Assembly: GCA_034928535.1 (NCBI GenBank)
Contig: JAYFOV010000022.1
Coordinates: forward strand, 1 to 64,000
Length of the DNA: 64,000 bases
Source: CAXXOK01 sp001604115
GTDB taxonomy: Bacteria; Bacillota; Clostridia; Christensenellales; Aristaeellaceae
Direction: 5' to 3'
Every line of letters starts with the position of its first letter. Position 1 is the stretch's first letter. The position numbers were made by a program, and so were the translations under genes. The notes beneath the pieces are model-generated. The model did no database searches. It saw only the letters and a program-made list of their open reading frames with translations, and was not told where the DNA came from. This document shows positions 31,906-42,626 of this stretch, one piece after another.

Positions 31906-32973
31906 TTATGCATTGGGGATGGCTACAGTATAGCGGGTTAGCGCTTCGTTAGGGGTAAAGGTTATGTGTGTGAGTTCACTCACGGTTGTCATGGGCAGGT
32001 AAAGCATGCCATTATGCAGCAGTGCATCCGTGCTGGTCAGGATCAAGGGCGACTGATTTTTCTGCGCCTGCAGATCAAGGATAGCGCCCGTTGCATCAAT
32101 ACGGTAAGAAAGCTGGTACACATCCTGCTGGATCGAAAATGCATATTCCTGCCTTGATCCGTCCACCCCCGGGATGACCACGCTGCCGGATGCCCTGAGA
32201 ATATCCAGCACGGGAACAAAAACCTGATCGCCCACAAGCAACGGATGCAAGGGAGTGGCTTCTGTGGGCGCAGTGCCATCCGGCAATATGGTTTGCATAA
32301 GTTGTGCGTCCGAATCCGACAGCACAAAATCCTGTGCTTCCGAAAGAGTGATGGTCGGTACATCTGTTGCAGGCGGCACATTGTTTGCACTGATCTGTGC
32401 TTCGGGTGCATCCGTTACAAGTACGGGCGTTGCGGAAGGCGTTGGCGATGGTGCAAACGTAGGTGCAGGTGTTGCCGTGACAGGGGGCGCGGTCATGGCG
32501 GCCGTTGGCCCTGCTGTCGCCGTTGTGACAGGGGTAGATGTCGTGTCCGCTGGAGCAAGCACAACATCGGTACTTTCATAAAGCACTGTGAGGGTATGCT
32601 TTCCGGCGATCCCATCGACGGAAAGCCCATTCTGATATTGGAAGCGCTCCACCGAGCGTCGGGTTTGGTTGCCAAATGCACCGTCAACTTCTCCGGTATA
32701 GTATCCCAGCTCCGTCAACCGGCGCTGCAATTGGAGCACGTCTTCGCCCCTATCCCCCACTTTGACGGTTTTATAGGCACTGTTAGGCGTAATGTCCGGT
32801 GTGGGTACGGGGGTATGTGAAGGTGTCGGCGTCGGTGTTATACTGGCGGTCATGGTGGCTTCGGCTGTTGCCGGCGTAGGTGTGACCGGCACAAGGGAGG
32901 GCTCCGGTGCCATTTGCACAGAGGATACAAACACCATCGTCAGGTATACCAAAATGGTTTTGAGCAGATCCAT
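31906..32973 (-). CDS. Secreted peptidoglycan-binding protein with Pro/Thr-rich linkers
   Basis: 355 residues. A hydrophobic N-terminus (LLKTILVYLTMVFVSSV) acts as signal or anchor; a Pro/Thr stretch (about 30-65) leads to a PGRP-type binding domain 1 (about 68-135: VKVGDRGEDVLQLQRRLTELGYYTGEVDGAFGNQTRRSVERFQYQNGL), then a second Pro/Thr linker (about 145-200) and a C-terminal domain with the LLVGDQVFVPV / GMLYLPMTTVSEL pattern of copper-amine-oxidase-like (stalk) domains. Likely a wall-bound accessory protein. ATG 32973 follows GAAGGAGGAG. An extended -10 lies at 33013-33018. Confidence 0.8.
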   Translation of the reverse strand: MDLLKTILVYLTMVFVSSVQMAPEPSLVPVTPTPATAEATMTASITPTPTPSHTPVPTPDITPNSAYKTVKVGDRGEDVLQLQRRLTELGYYTGEVDGAFGNQTRRSVERFQYQNGLSVDGIAGKHTLTVLYESTDVVLAPADTTSTPVTTATAGPTAAMTAPPVTATPAPTFAPSPTPSATPVLVTDAPEAQISANNVPPATDVPTITLSEAQDFVLSDSDAQLMQTILPDGTAPTEATPLHPLLVGDQVFVPVLDILRASGSVVIPGVDGSRQEYAFSIQQDVYQLSYRIDATGAILDLQAQKNQSPLILTSTDALLHNGMLYLPMTTVSELTHITFTPNEALTRYTVAIPNA

Positions 32974-33012
32974 GGTCGCTCCTCCTTCGCCTTGCATGGC
33001 ACATACTCATTT

Positions 33013-33018
33013 ATTATA
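33013..33018 (-). promoter_or_regulatory. Extended -10 for the peptidoglycan-binding protein gene
   Basis: Minus strand TGGTATAAT (hexamer 33013-33018); no convincing -35. About 40 nt before the start codon. Confidence 0.5.
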
Positions 33019-33103
33019 CCATGGTAACAGCCGGAATATCAATGATGGCGGCCACCTGGCCAAGCAAACATCTTTGGGGTATGCTCTGCCATACGCGCCT
33101 TGC

Positions 33104-33131
33104 TTGACAGCCTACCTCATTCCTGTATAAT
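33104..33131 (+). promoter_or_regulatory. Consensus SigA promoter for the Gfo/Idh/MocA gene
   Basis: TTGACA (33104-33109), 16-nt spacer, TATAAT (33126-33131). Confidence 0.8.
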
Positions 33132-33298
33132 CAAAACAGATCGACGCAACGAACGCTGGCATTTCATACGCTTCAAGATGTTTTACATTCATGAAGGCTT
33201 TCGAAGCAACCGGGACGCATCTGCAGCAGTTTCGCCATGCGTGTTGCTTGGGTAATCAGATGATATCGTGCTTTCAACAAGAAAGGAGCAAACCATCT

Positions 33299-34279
33299 AT
33301 GAAATGGGGAATCATTGGCACAGGCGTGATCGCCAAGAAGTTTGCCGCAACCATTCACCAAATGCAAGGCGAGGGTCAAGGCCTTTGGGCAGTCGCTTCG
33401 CGCACGCAGGAATCCGCCCAGGTTTTCGCGCTTGACAACGCTGTGCCGCGTGCCTACGCGCCGTATGAGGCCATGCTGGCTGACCGGGACGTGAATGCCG
33501 TATACATCGCCACACCCAATACGCTGCATTTCGACAATGCAAGGGCGGCGCTGCTGGCAGGGAAGCATGTTCTGTGCGAGAAACCCTTCACCCTCAACGC
33601 ACGCCAGGCGCGCGAGCTGTTCGCCTTGGCCGAGGAGCAAGGTCTTTTTATCATGGAGGCTTTTTGGATTCGTTTCCTGCCGCTGCTCAAAGTGCTGCGC
33701 GAGATCATCGCGTCCGGAGAGATCGGCGATGTGGTACATATGCGTAGCGATTACGGTTTTATCCCCGCACCCACGCACAGCGTGCGCAAGCGTGATGCAG
33801 GGCTGGGTGCAGGGGCGCTGATGGATATCGGAATCTACAATTTGGGCTTTGCGCACATGGTGATGGATTCCGCACCGACTGGCTTTCACGCTACCGTAAG
33901 GCGCAATGAACACGGCACAGATAATTTTTCCGCCGTTCTGCTCACCTATCCGAAAGAGAGATCCGCCAGCATAACAACATCCATCGGCATGCATTTGCCT
34001 CGGGAAGCAGCAATCTTTGGAACGGAAGGCGAAATTACGCTGCCAGACTTTCAAATGGCCGAGGCGCTAACGGTCAAACCTAACGGCAAGGCACCGCGTG
34101 AAATCCGCATTCCGTTTGACATCAACGGCTTTGAGTATGAGATTCGGGAAGTTGACCGTTGTGTGGCGTTGGGCATGAACACCAGTGACATCCTGCGCAT
34201 GCAGGATACCCTGACGGTCATGGAAACCATGGATGCCATCCGTGATTCCTGGGGCATGCGCTTTCCGGGAGAAGTGTAA
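33299..34279 (+). CDS. Gfo/Idh/MocA family NAD(P)-dependent oxidoreductase
   Basis: 326 residues. Rossmann start MKWGIIGTGVIAKKFAATI, then ATPNTLHFDNARAALLAGKHVLCEKPFTLNARQA, where the Lys of EKP is catalytic in the family; DIGIYNLGFAHMV carries the conserved D-x-G-x-Y..H region. Resembles dehydrogenases of sugars or trans-dihydrodiols; substrate unknown. ATG 33299 follows AAAGGAG. Stand-alone gene with its own consensus promoter and terminator. Confidence 0.88.
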   Translation: MKWGIIGTGVIAKKFAATIHQMQGEGQGLWAVASRTQESAQVFALDNAVPRAYAPYEAMLADRDVNAVYIATPNTLHFDNARAALLAGKHVLCEKPFTLNARQARELFALAEEQGLFIMEAFWIRFLPLLKVLREIIASGEIGDVVHMRSDYGFIPAPTHSVRKRDAGLGAGALMDIGIYNLGFAHMVMDSAPTGFHATVRRNEHGTDNFSAVLLTYPKERSASITTSIGMHLPREAAIFGTEGEITLPDFQMAEALTVKPNGKAPREIRIPFDINGFEYEIREVDRCVALGMNTSDILRMQDTLTVMETMDAIRDSWGMRFPGEV

Positions 34280-34300
34280 AAGAAACCTAGGTTTGTAATG

Positions 34301-34335
34301 CCCCCGGTCTTCTGTCACGAAGGCCGGGGGTTTTT
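34301..34335 (+). terminator. Intrinsic terminator of the oxidoreductase gene
   Basis: CCCCCGG..TCTTC pairs with GAAGG..CCGGGGG over 34301-34330 and is followed by TTTTT. Confidence 0.9.
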
Positions 34336-34336
34336 A

Positions 34337-34900
34337 TCATCGCAATGCATAAAGCGCGCCGCCCAACGCACCCGCGCCGAGCATGACCCAGATTGCATTG
34401 GGCTTAAAAATGCGCAATACTGCCAGGCCAAGGATCAGCAGCACAGCGGCGATCCAGTCCACTTGCGGCAAGGCCAATGCTGCTGTATTGCCCCCAAACA
34501 GCGTTTGACCGATGATGGACACACCAGCCGCGCCAATGAGTCCGACCACTGCCGGCCGCAAACTGCCCAGCACGCCTTGCACCAGGCGCAGATTCGCATA
34601 TTTTCGGTACAGGAAGGCCAGAAGCATCACAATGATGAAGGGTGCAAATACGCTGCCCATTGTGGCGACCAGCGCACCAGGCAAGCCGGCTATTCTGGTG
34701 CCGACAAAGGTGGCGGCATTGATGGCAATAGGCCCCGGCGTCATTTGGGAAATGGTGATCACATCTGCAAATTCTCCCATGGTCAGCCATTGGTGCGTCT
34801 GCACAATTTGCTGTTCGATCAGGGGCAGTGCGGCATATCCGCCGCCAATGCTGAACATCCCGATTTGAAAAAAAGCCAAGAACAAATTAAGATAAACCAT
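34337..34900 (-). CDS. Chromate transporter family, second half-protein
   Basis: 187 residues with five to six hydrophobic helices, one CHR domain (FFQIGMFSIGGGYAALPLIEQQIV, QMTPGPIAINAATFVGTRIAG). Together with the gene that overlaps it upstream it makes the paired short-chain CHR type, which forms a heterodimer equal to a fused ChrA. Chromate export is the family name; in anaerobes without chromate the true ion is open. ATG 34900 lies 14 nt inside the upstream gene. Confidence 0.88.
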   Translation of the reverse strand: MVYLNLFLAFFQIGMFSIGGGYAALPLIEQQIVQTHQWLTMGEFADVITISQMTPGPIAINAATFVGTRIAGLPGALVATMGSVFAPFIIVMLLAFLYRKYANLRLVQGVLGSLRPAVVGLIGAAGVSIIGQTLFGGNTAALALPQVDWIAAVLLILGLAVLRIFKPNAIWVMLGAGALGGALYALR

Positions 34901-35483
34901 GCGGCGGTTCTGCTCCTCTCCGGTGAAACGTTTTGAGCAATCCCAGTGTTGCACACACTAATATGACCCACACTATGTTGATCTTTAGCACAGCAACCGC
35001 AACAAATGCCGATAGCATAACGATCAAAGGATAAGCACGCCGTTGGCGTAGCACGGCTGATGCCATATCCAGCACCACATCCAAAATCATAGCGCACACC
35101 CCCGCCGCCATGCCTTTCATGATCGATTGGAGCAAGGCGTTTTGGATCACGGCGCTATACCCATAGGCAATGGCGGAAAGCAGAATCAGCGGTGGCGCGA
35201 TGGTCGCCAACAGGGATATGACCGCGCCGCGCAGTCCAAACAGCCGATACCCAACCAACAGCGCTGCATTGACCGCCAGCGCACCGGGCGCAGATTGCGC
35301 TATGGCGACAAAATCGAGCATCTCCCGCTCGTCCAGCCAGCCGAGTTTTTCGACAAACTGTTTTTTCATTAAGGGTACGATCACATACCCACCGCCAAAG
35401 GTAAATGCACTCAATTGAAATGTGGCAAGAAACAGTTGCCAGCAGTTCTTTTGTTTCGGTTTCAAACGTATACTCCCTTCCAT
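34887..35483 (-). CDS. Chromate transporter family, first half-protein
   Basis: 198 residues, one CHR domain (FLATFQLSAFTFGGGYVIVPLMKKQFVEKLGWL, QSAPGALAVNAALLVGYRLFG). The signature F-x-F-G-G-G-Y and A-P-G/P-G-P pairs are conserved in both halves. Its stop lies within the partner gene, so translation is coupled and the two chains should be made in equal amounts. Upstream 270 nt hold no other gene. Confidence 0.88.
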   Translation of the reverse strand: MEGSIRLKPKQKNCWQLFLATFQLSAFTFGGGYVIVPLMKKQFVEKLGWLDEREMLDFVAIAQSAPGALAVNAALLVGYRLFGLRGAVISLLATIAPPLILLSAIAYGYSAVIQNALLQSIMKGMAAGVCAMILDVVLDMASAVLRQRRAYPLIVMLSAFVAVAVLKINIVWVILVCATLGLLKTFHRRGAEPPHGLS

Positions 35484-35754
35484 CCATCCTTGTTGATCAC
35501 GGCATAGCTAACGCATCGTTGGTGGCCTTGCCGTCCCCGGTGCTTTGCTTCGAGCATTACCGATCCAAATTACGCCTTACGTCGCAATGTCCCTTGGTGG
35601 TTTTCCCACGACCCGCCTGCGCATGTTACTGCCACAAATCTTGTACGGTGTGTGCACCGCAGTATCTGCGCGGCCAAAGCGGCCAACGTTCTCAGCAGTT
35701 AATCCTGTTTTGATATGGCGTGTCAGAATCATTTTGTTGGTTGCGCAGCCTGTG

Positions 35755-36618
35755 TCAAAGCAGATCATATTCACGAAAGGCGCGCGCCATACCTTCGCTG
35801 GTGGTGGCAAAGCACGCACCCACTTCAGTAGCTTTGCTGTTATCCATACACAGATCGGCCAACGTGCCCGGCGCTTCCTGCATAGGTATGAGCAACTCCG
35901 GAATGCGGTGTTCCGCTTGCATATTGCGGAGCACCTCGCAGGCCAGCCGATAGGGCGTTACGTCGCCCGCGCTGCCATAGTTGTATACGCCCCCGGGCGC
36001 TTGGCTGATCGGCAACAGATTATCGATCACTTCATGCACATAGGTGATGCCCCTCGCAGTTTGGGAGGCCAGTGTGATCGGCACTCCGCAAGCCAGTGCG
36101 TGCTGGCATAGACGCAAGATGTTTCGGTTGGTGCGATGACAGCGCATTGGAAAATCGTACATCCAGGTCAACCGCAAAACAACGGCATCCGGCAGAATGT
36201 GCGCAATGTGTTGTTCCGCTTCACACTTTTGCCGTCCATACACGCTGGTTGGCGCCAAGGGTTCGGTTTCGCGGTGCGGTGCGCCTTGCAGCATGCCGCT
36301 ATATACTTGATCCGTGCTAAAATGGATCAACCTTGCGCCGTTTTCCCGGCATGCCACTGCCATATGGCGGGCACCCTGCACATTGATTGCCTGACTGCCA
36401 TAGGGGTCTAGCTCGCATGCTTGCATGTCCGCCATAGCGGCTGTGTGCACCACATAGCGGGGTTGATGCAGCGCCACCATGCGCATACAGGCATCTGCAT
36501 CAGTAATATCCAACTCTTGCCGCGACAGCGCCACCACTGTGCCATGCCGGGCAAGGGTCTGTGCTGCGCGTGACCCGCAAAATCCGTTAGCACCTGTAAT
36601 CAGGTAGGTAACAGCCAT
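35755..36618 (-). CDS. RmlD-like sugar-nucleotide reductase (extended SDR)
   Basis: 287 residues. NAD(P)-binding TYLITGANGFCGSRAAQ (GxxGxxG), then VVHTAAMADMQACELDP, active-site ST in HFSTDQVYSG and the YGRQK (Y-x3-K) pair, as in dTDP-4-dehydrorhamnose reductase. No other rml gene adjoins, so dTDP-rhamnose is not assured; it may be a related epimerase or reductase such as one for surface glycan sugars. Single gene, no clear promoter seen. Confidence 0.8.
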   Translation of the reverse strand: MAVTYLITGANGFCGSRAAQTLARHGTVVALSRQELDITDADACMRMVALHQPRYVVHTAAMADMQACELDPYGSQAINVQGARHMAVACRENGARLIHFSTDQVYSGMLQGAPHRETEPLAPTSVYGRQKCEAEQHIAHILPDAVVLRLTWMYDFPMRCHRTNRNILRLCQHALACGVPITLASQTARGITYVHEVIDNLLPISQAPGGVYNYGSAGDVTPYRLACEVLRNMQAEHRIPELLIPMQEAPGTLADLCMDNSKATEVGACFATTSEGMARAFREYDLL

Positions 36619-36687
36619 GAATTGTCCCTCCCTATCACGGTTTGGTATGGCTTACCACGCACAATAAAGCGCGATGGACTAGGGTGC

Positions 36688-38853
36688 CTACACTGACGGA
36701 GTAATGTAACGGAAGTAATGGATATCCTCTTGCTTCATATGGCCGATGACCACCTCGCCGACGACGAACTCCAGCAAATGGGTCAGTTCGATACCGCCGT
36801 GGGTGATGGCCTCAGACAGAAGCGCCGCTTTTTGCATCAATCGCTTATGCTCAAGTCGGTGTTCATCTGTGTAAGGAAAATGGATCGCATCCAAAATGGC
36901 TTCCTCATCGGCAAAATGGCGACTTACTTCTGCAAGCAAACGGTCTATCTCTTCCGTCGGCTTGGGCACATTGCCCACCACATACCAATGTTGGAGCAGG
37001 TTGTTCACCTGCGCCAGCAGATGCTTGTGCTCAGCGTCAATCACTGCATGATGAGAATTGTAGGCGGGATCCCACAGCAGTTGGATCGGCCTATTGTTTT
37101 CATCCAGCAAGGGGTAACTGACCTCAATGCGATTGCGGCCTGTTTTTTTGGAAATATACATTGCGTTATCCGCCCGCTTGAACCATTGTTCAAAACTCTC
37201 TTGCACCGCTTTTTCCGCTACGCCCATGCTGACAGTCAAACTGCCCACATCATAAAAAATCCAAGCTTCCACCTTTCGGCGAAATCGTTCGCCGGCTTCC
37301 GTCGCCTGTTTCAGCGTCGTGGCCGGTAAAAATACGGCAAACTCCTCCCCGCCCCAACGGGTGACGGAATCGGTACTCCTGAAAAACTCCCGGGCGATGT
37401 GGGAAAGCATGTTCAGCACCCGATCACCCGCATCGTGGCCATGCGTATCATTGATGGCCTTGAAATGGTCAATATCGATCATGATCATGCTGGTAACCTT
37501 GTTCTGTTTTTCCAGTGCCAGCATTTCCGGTTTGATTTCATTTTCGATGTAGTGGCGGTTGTGCAGACCCGTAAGTGAATCGGTATGTGCCTCCACGCGC
37601 AAGGTTCGGTTGGCAGTATCCTGCGCGCGGATCGCCGAAGTGATGCTGGATGAAAACAGTAGCGATTTCACAGCAAATGCAGGAAATATAAAATAATAGG
37701 TAGTAAAGGAAAGCGGAATCAAACCCATCACGGACAGTGAGCTGAGTAAACCGGCTGTGATCGCGAGATATATGCCAACCAGAAACCGCACTGTAACGCG
37801 GTCCTTCGATATGAAGAGAATGGAAGCCACCCCGCCGACAAAAAGCAGGAACAGCCCCGAAACCAGCTGTGAATACCAAAGCAGCTGGTCATACTTCAGC
37901 GCCAACGATAGTCCTGCCAACACAGAACCAATCCATAACAACAAACGGTAAACTTTGGCCAGCATCGCGTGGTGATGCCGTATATCCTGAAAGTGATAAA
38001 AGAAAAACCCAAAAGCCATTACCGTGATCACTTGCATTTTCAATACGAGCAACCCATACACCTTGCCGTCGATCCAAAGCGTCATCGCGGACAGATACAC
38101 CAGCATGCACAGCGCACAGCCCTGAAATATGGCATGGAATAAGTATTGCCGCTCATGTGTGGAGTGCAGCATCATCAGGTTCATGATGATCATACCAAAA
38201 ACACAGCCAATACAGAGGGCCATCAGATTGATGATTCGGTTTTGCATCTCCAGAAAGTGATCCTGCCGATCCAGCAGCAAGCGGTGCGCCATATTTTCCT
38301 TGGGGTAAGCAAGGTAATAATATGCATCATGCACATCGTCATTTTGAATGATCACGTGAGGGTAGATGGCAGACTGCGCATCACCTTCTGGACGCACCGC
38401 CTCCTGATAAATTAGCCTTCCGGACTCCGATATGGGACGGTATAGCGTCCAGTCCAAAAAGAAGCTGTCGTCGTAAAACAGGATGTGATCCGATTCACCC
38501 AAATTATCCATGATTTGCGCAGGAATGAACCGCAACCAAACATACTCCGTCGGGGGGCCGAGGCAAATCTCATTTTCAGAGGCAGCAATGCGAAACGGAA
38601 GCCGGGGATTGCCTGCCACATCTTCCACAGTCAGTGAAGGATCATCCGTGATAAAGTACTGCAAATATGGCAGTGTGTTGCGCGCCTGATTTTGGTAAAG
38701 CAAACGGTCTGTCAGCTGAAACCAGTCCGGTTTCCAAGCTGCAAGCAAAAGAAAACCGCAAAAAAAAGCAAAAATGATGCCCAGCTGCAGCGTGAGCGCG
38801 AACCGATTGCTTTTTTCCGGAGCCTTGACTTGTGCGCTACGGACGCCTCCCAC
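36688..38853 (-). CDS. Membrane diguanylate cyclase with C-terminal hemerythrin domain
   Basis: 721 residues: membrane helix (about 20-40), extracellular 7TMR-DISM-type sensor (about 45-205), seven membrane helices (about 210-415), GGDEF domain (about 430-575) and a hemerythrin domain (594-721). The cyclase site is GGEEF at 501-505, with the inhibitory I-site RSTD at 492-495. The diiron ligands are all there: H609, H646-x3-E650, H665-x3-H669, H705-x4-D710. Predicted to make c-di-GMP under control of an outside ligand and of oxygen or redox through the iron centre. GTG at 38853 lies 8 nt after GGAGG; ATG 38859 and GTG 38871 overlap that site. Confidence 0.92.
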   Translation of the reverse strand: MGGVRSAQVKAPEKSNRFALTLQLGIIFAFFCGFLLLAAWKPDWFQLTDRLLYQNQARNTLPYLQYFITDDPSLTVEDVAGNPRLPFRIAASENEICLGPPTEYVWLRFIPAQIMDNLGESDHILFYDDSFFLDWTLYRPISESGRLIYQEAVRPEGDAQSAIYPHVIIQNDDVHDAYYYLAYPKENMAHRLLLDRQDHFLEMQNRIINLMALCIGCVFGMIIMNLMMLHSTHERQYLFHAIFQGCALCMLVYLSAMTLWIDGKVYGLLVLKMQVITVMAFGFFFYHFQDIRHHHAMLAKVYRLLLWIGSVLAGLSLALKYDQLLWYSQLVSGLFLLFVGGVASILFISKDRVTVRFLVGIYLAITAGLLSSLSVMGLIPLSFTTYYFIFPAFAVKSLLFSSSITSAIRAQDTANRTLRVEAHTDSLTGLHNRHYIENEIKPEMLALEKQNKVTSMIMIDIDHFKAINDTHGHDAGDRVLNMLSHIAREFFRSTDSVTRWGGEEFAVFLPATTLKQATEAGERFRRKVEAWIFYDVGSLTVSMGVAEKAVQESFEQWFKRADNAMYISKKTGRNRIEVSYPLLDENNRPIQLLWDPAYNSHHAVIDAEHKHLLAQVNNLLQHWYVVGNVPKPTEEIDRLLAEVSRHFADEEAILDAIHFPYTDEHRLEHKRLMQKAALLSEAITHGGIELTHLLEFVVGEVVIGHMKQEDIHYFRYITPSV

Positions 38854-38937
38854 AGTCATCACCTCCGGCACATTATAGCATAAAACCTTCCATATGAGTA
38901 CCGATCGATGTACAGGGCATATAGCGCCGCACAGAAA

Positions 38938-38964
38938 CGCCCGCCTGTCTTGTACAGGCGGGCG
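38938..38964 (-). terminator. Terminator of ftsZ
   Basis: An 11-bp perfect GC-rich stem (CGCCCGCCTGT) with a 5-nt loop, 16 nt after the ftsZ stop; on the minus strand TTTC follows, a short U-tract. Confidence 0.65.
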
Positions 38965-38979
38965 GAAAGCGCTGTGAGC

Positions 38980-40563
<1,584 letters not shown>

Positions 40564-40618
40564 AATGCATCCCCCTAGTCTAAGTTAACATATCGCCGCA
40601 ACACCTGTTACATGCGGA

Positions 40619-41812
40619 CTAGCTGCCTAGCAAGCTTTTGAAAAAGTCTTTAATGCCCCCTGCGACGCCACCCGCAGGCACATTGCGCGATTCAATGGTG
40701 TCAATGATCAAATCCATCAACCCCATGGCGCTGGCATAGATCGGGCTGGAAAGCTTGATAGTACGCTTGATGGTGTCGCGAACCGGTTTTTCCAGCTTGC
40801 CGGAGAGATAATCCCGACCGCCGCGGTTCAAGCTCAGGCCGCCGCCCGTGAGATAAATGGTGGACCAATTGCCCAGCTTGATGCCGCTTTCGGCAATACA
40901 TTCTTTTATCAACTCTGCGATTTCATCCACGCGGGGTTCCAAGACGGCTGCCACCTGTTCTTGGGTAAAGGTTTCGGTCTTGATCCCTTCCCCGCTGGAT
41001 ACCGCATAACTCTGCGTGATGGTGGAAATGCCGTACACATAATCCCGCTTGATCTGCTCGGCGGAAGCCAGCGGGATGGACAGCCCTTCGGCGATATCTG
41101 CGGCAATATGGCCGCCCCCGACCGCCAAAGTCTTTTGGAAGATGATCGCATCCCCTTCCACCACCATTACATCGGAACAAAGGTAGCCGATATCAATCAG
41201 AATGGCGGTACGGTCACGATCCTCCTCCAGCAGGTACAGCATCGCCTCGCCGGTGCAGCTGCTAAAGAAGCCGCTCACGGTAATGTTCATGTCACGCAGG
41301 CGCGCCATCACATCATCCAGAAAAAAGGTGTCCGCCACCACAAAAGAAACCAGCGCCTTCAGCTCCGTACCCTTCATGCCAACCGGCTCAAGGGTCTTTT
41401 TGCTCCCATCCACCATAAACCACGCCGGGCTTCGGTGCACAACCACACCGCGGACGGGAGAAAGCTGCTTATCGGCATTGGCAAAAATTTTTTCCACATG
41501 TCGCGGCGTAACCCGCGGGTCTGCACCTTGAATGGTCACGGTCGTTTCCACCGCATACACGCGAGTAAACTCTCCCGGCACACCCACGTTGATCTCGCGG
41601 ATCTTGCGCTTGGCCTGCGTCTCAGCCTCTGTAATGGAACGCCCGATGGCCTCATTAAGCAGGAGTGGATTGTTCCACTCCCCATCCAAGTATCCATCAT
41701 ACATGGATATGCCTGCGCCCACGATGTCGCAACGCTGCGTGCCGCTGGTTTCCGCCACCAATGTGACGATCTTGCTGGTGCCAAAGTCGATGGCTGCGAT
41801 CGTTGATTTCAT
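40619..41812 (-). CDS. ftsA: Cell division protein FtsA
   Basis: Actin-like protein that anchors FtsZ to the membrane. 397 residues. AAIDFGTSKIVTLVAE is phosphate 1; LIDIGYLCSDVMVVEG phosphate 2; TIYLTGGGLSL the adenosine motif. The C-terminus GGIKDFFKSLLGS is an amphipathic membrane-targeting helix. ATG 41812 has AGGGGAA upstream; longer in-frame starts run into the promoter and are rejected. Makes an operon with ftsZ. Confidence 0.95.
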   Translation of the reverse strand: MKSTIAAIDFGTSKIVTLVAETSGTQRCDIVGAGISMYDGYLDGEWNNPLLLNEAIGRSITEAETQAKRKIREINVGVPGEFTRVYAVETTVTIQGADPRVTPRHVEKIFANADKQLSPVRGVVVHRSPAWFMVDGSKKTLEPVGMKGTELKALVSFVVADTFFLDDVMARLRDMNITVSGFFSSCTGEAMLYLLEEDRDRTAILIDIGYLCSDVMVVEGDAIIFQKTLAVGGGHIAADIAEGLSIPLASAEQIKRDYVYGISTITQSYAVSSGEGIKTETFTQEQVAAVLEPRVDEIAELIKECIAESGIKLGNWSTIYLTGGGLSLNRGGRDYLSGKLEKPVRDTIKRTIKLSSPIYASAMGLMDLIIDTIESRNVPAGGVAGGIKDFFKSLLGS

Positions 41813-41939
41813 AGTCAAGCATTCCCCTGTTCCTAAGGAATCAACCGCGAGCTGTGGCCAACCCGCGCCAGTGGTCATTGGCAATGTACGTGTACCATGA
41901 ATTGCTGGATGGCTACGTAAACCCAAAGTACCATCATTT

Positions 41940-41968
41940 ATTCTAACCTTTTTACGAACATAACGCAA
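41940..41968 (-). promoter_or_regulatory. Promoter of ftsA-ftsZ
   Basis: Minus strand TTGCGT (41963-41968), 17-nt spacer, TAGAAT (41940-41945); leader about 120 nt. Confidence 0.6.
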
Positions 41969-42076
41969 GATGGACAGGCTTTTTTCCCTTATCTTTTTTT
42001 ACTTTCCCAATGATTTGTGCCAAGCAAAGAGTTGTTCAAGTCCAGGATCAAAACGTCAAACGCTGACAATACATCA

Positions 42077-42106
42077 AAAACAAACACCGATGCGGGTGTT
42101 TGTTTT
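42077..42106. terminator. Bidirectional terminator between pflA and ftsA
   Basis: A 12-bp perfect stem (AAAACAAACACC and complement), 6-nt loop, with A-run before and T-run after on each strand. It isolates pflB-pflA transcription from ftsA. Confidence 0.85.
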
Positions 42107-42626
42107 CCGAATATCTACAATTGTAACAAAACTGATGGAGCGCCGCAGCGGGATGAAAGACTACCAACATACACCGCAGACCAGATTCGCCGACTGTCGC
42201 TAACGGAGGGCTTGTGAGCATATCGGCTCAATACCCCCCGTGTTTCGCCATGCAACCGGAGCATCCGGCGCCATGCGTGAGCCTGTTGTCCAATCAGGCA
42301 AACAAAACTGCGCAGGCAGGTTACGCGGATTGTGATGTATGTCCCAGCATGGCGTACTCAAACCTAAATCGCCCATGTACTCATGCTGCCCTATGCCTTC
42401 CGGCAACTGTACATAATCAGTGTAGCATACTTAGATCTGGCGAAAACACTCGATGTCATCAATAGCGGATTATTCGCACTTTCTACTATGTTGAAGCATT
42501 GAGCTGCAATCGAAGGATCATACAACCTGCTCCGCGCTTGCTTGCACTGGCAGCGTCACCCAACGTTTGCGGTTCAGCAGGCGGATTCTACTGCCAACAC
42601 CCAAACGCCAGCGAAGAAAGAAAACT

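Larger units (their letters stand above)
32974..33298. other. Divergent intergenic region, PG-binding gene / oxidoreductase
   Basis: 325 nt. It carries the two divergent promoters at 33013-33018 and 33104-33131 and a leader of about 160 nt before the oxidoreductase. No gene or known riboswitch is visible in the leader. Confidence 0.55.
41813..42626. other. Long gene-free region between pflA and ftsA
   Basis: About 810 nt. It contains the ftsA promoter (41940-41968) and a terminator (42077-42106). The 520 nt between that terminator and the pflA stop show no gene, repeat or RNA I can recognise. Confidence 0.6.

Noticed and set aside
32760..32910. Repetitive Pro/Thr codons suspected as a tandem repeat or CRISPR-like array
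   Set aside because: Low-complexity coding sequence of a secreted linker; no regular repeat-spacer layout. No CRISPR array is seen anywhere in the window.
38865..38880. TATAAT just before the diguanylate cyclase gene
   Set aside because: Only 5 nt from the Shine-Dalgarno; a transcript starting there would have no leader and no -35 is visible, so I did not call it a promoter.
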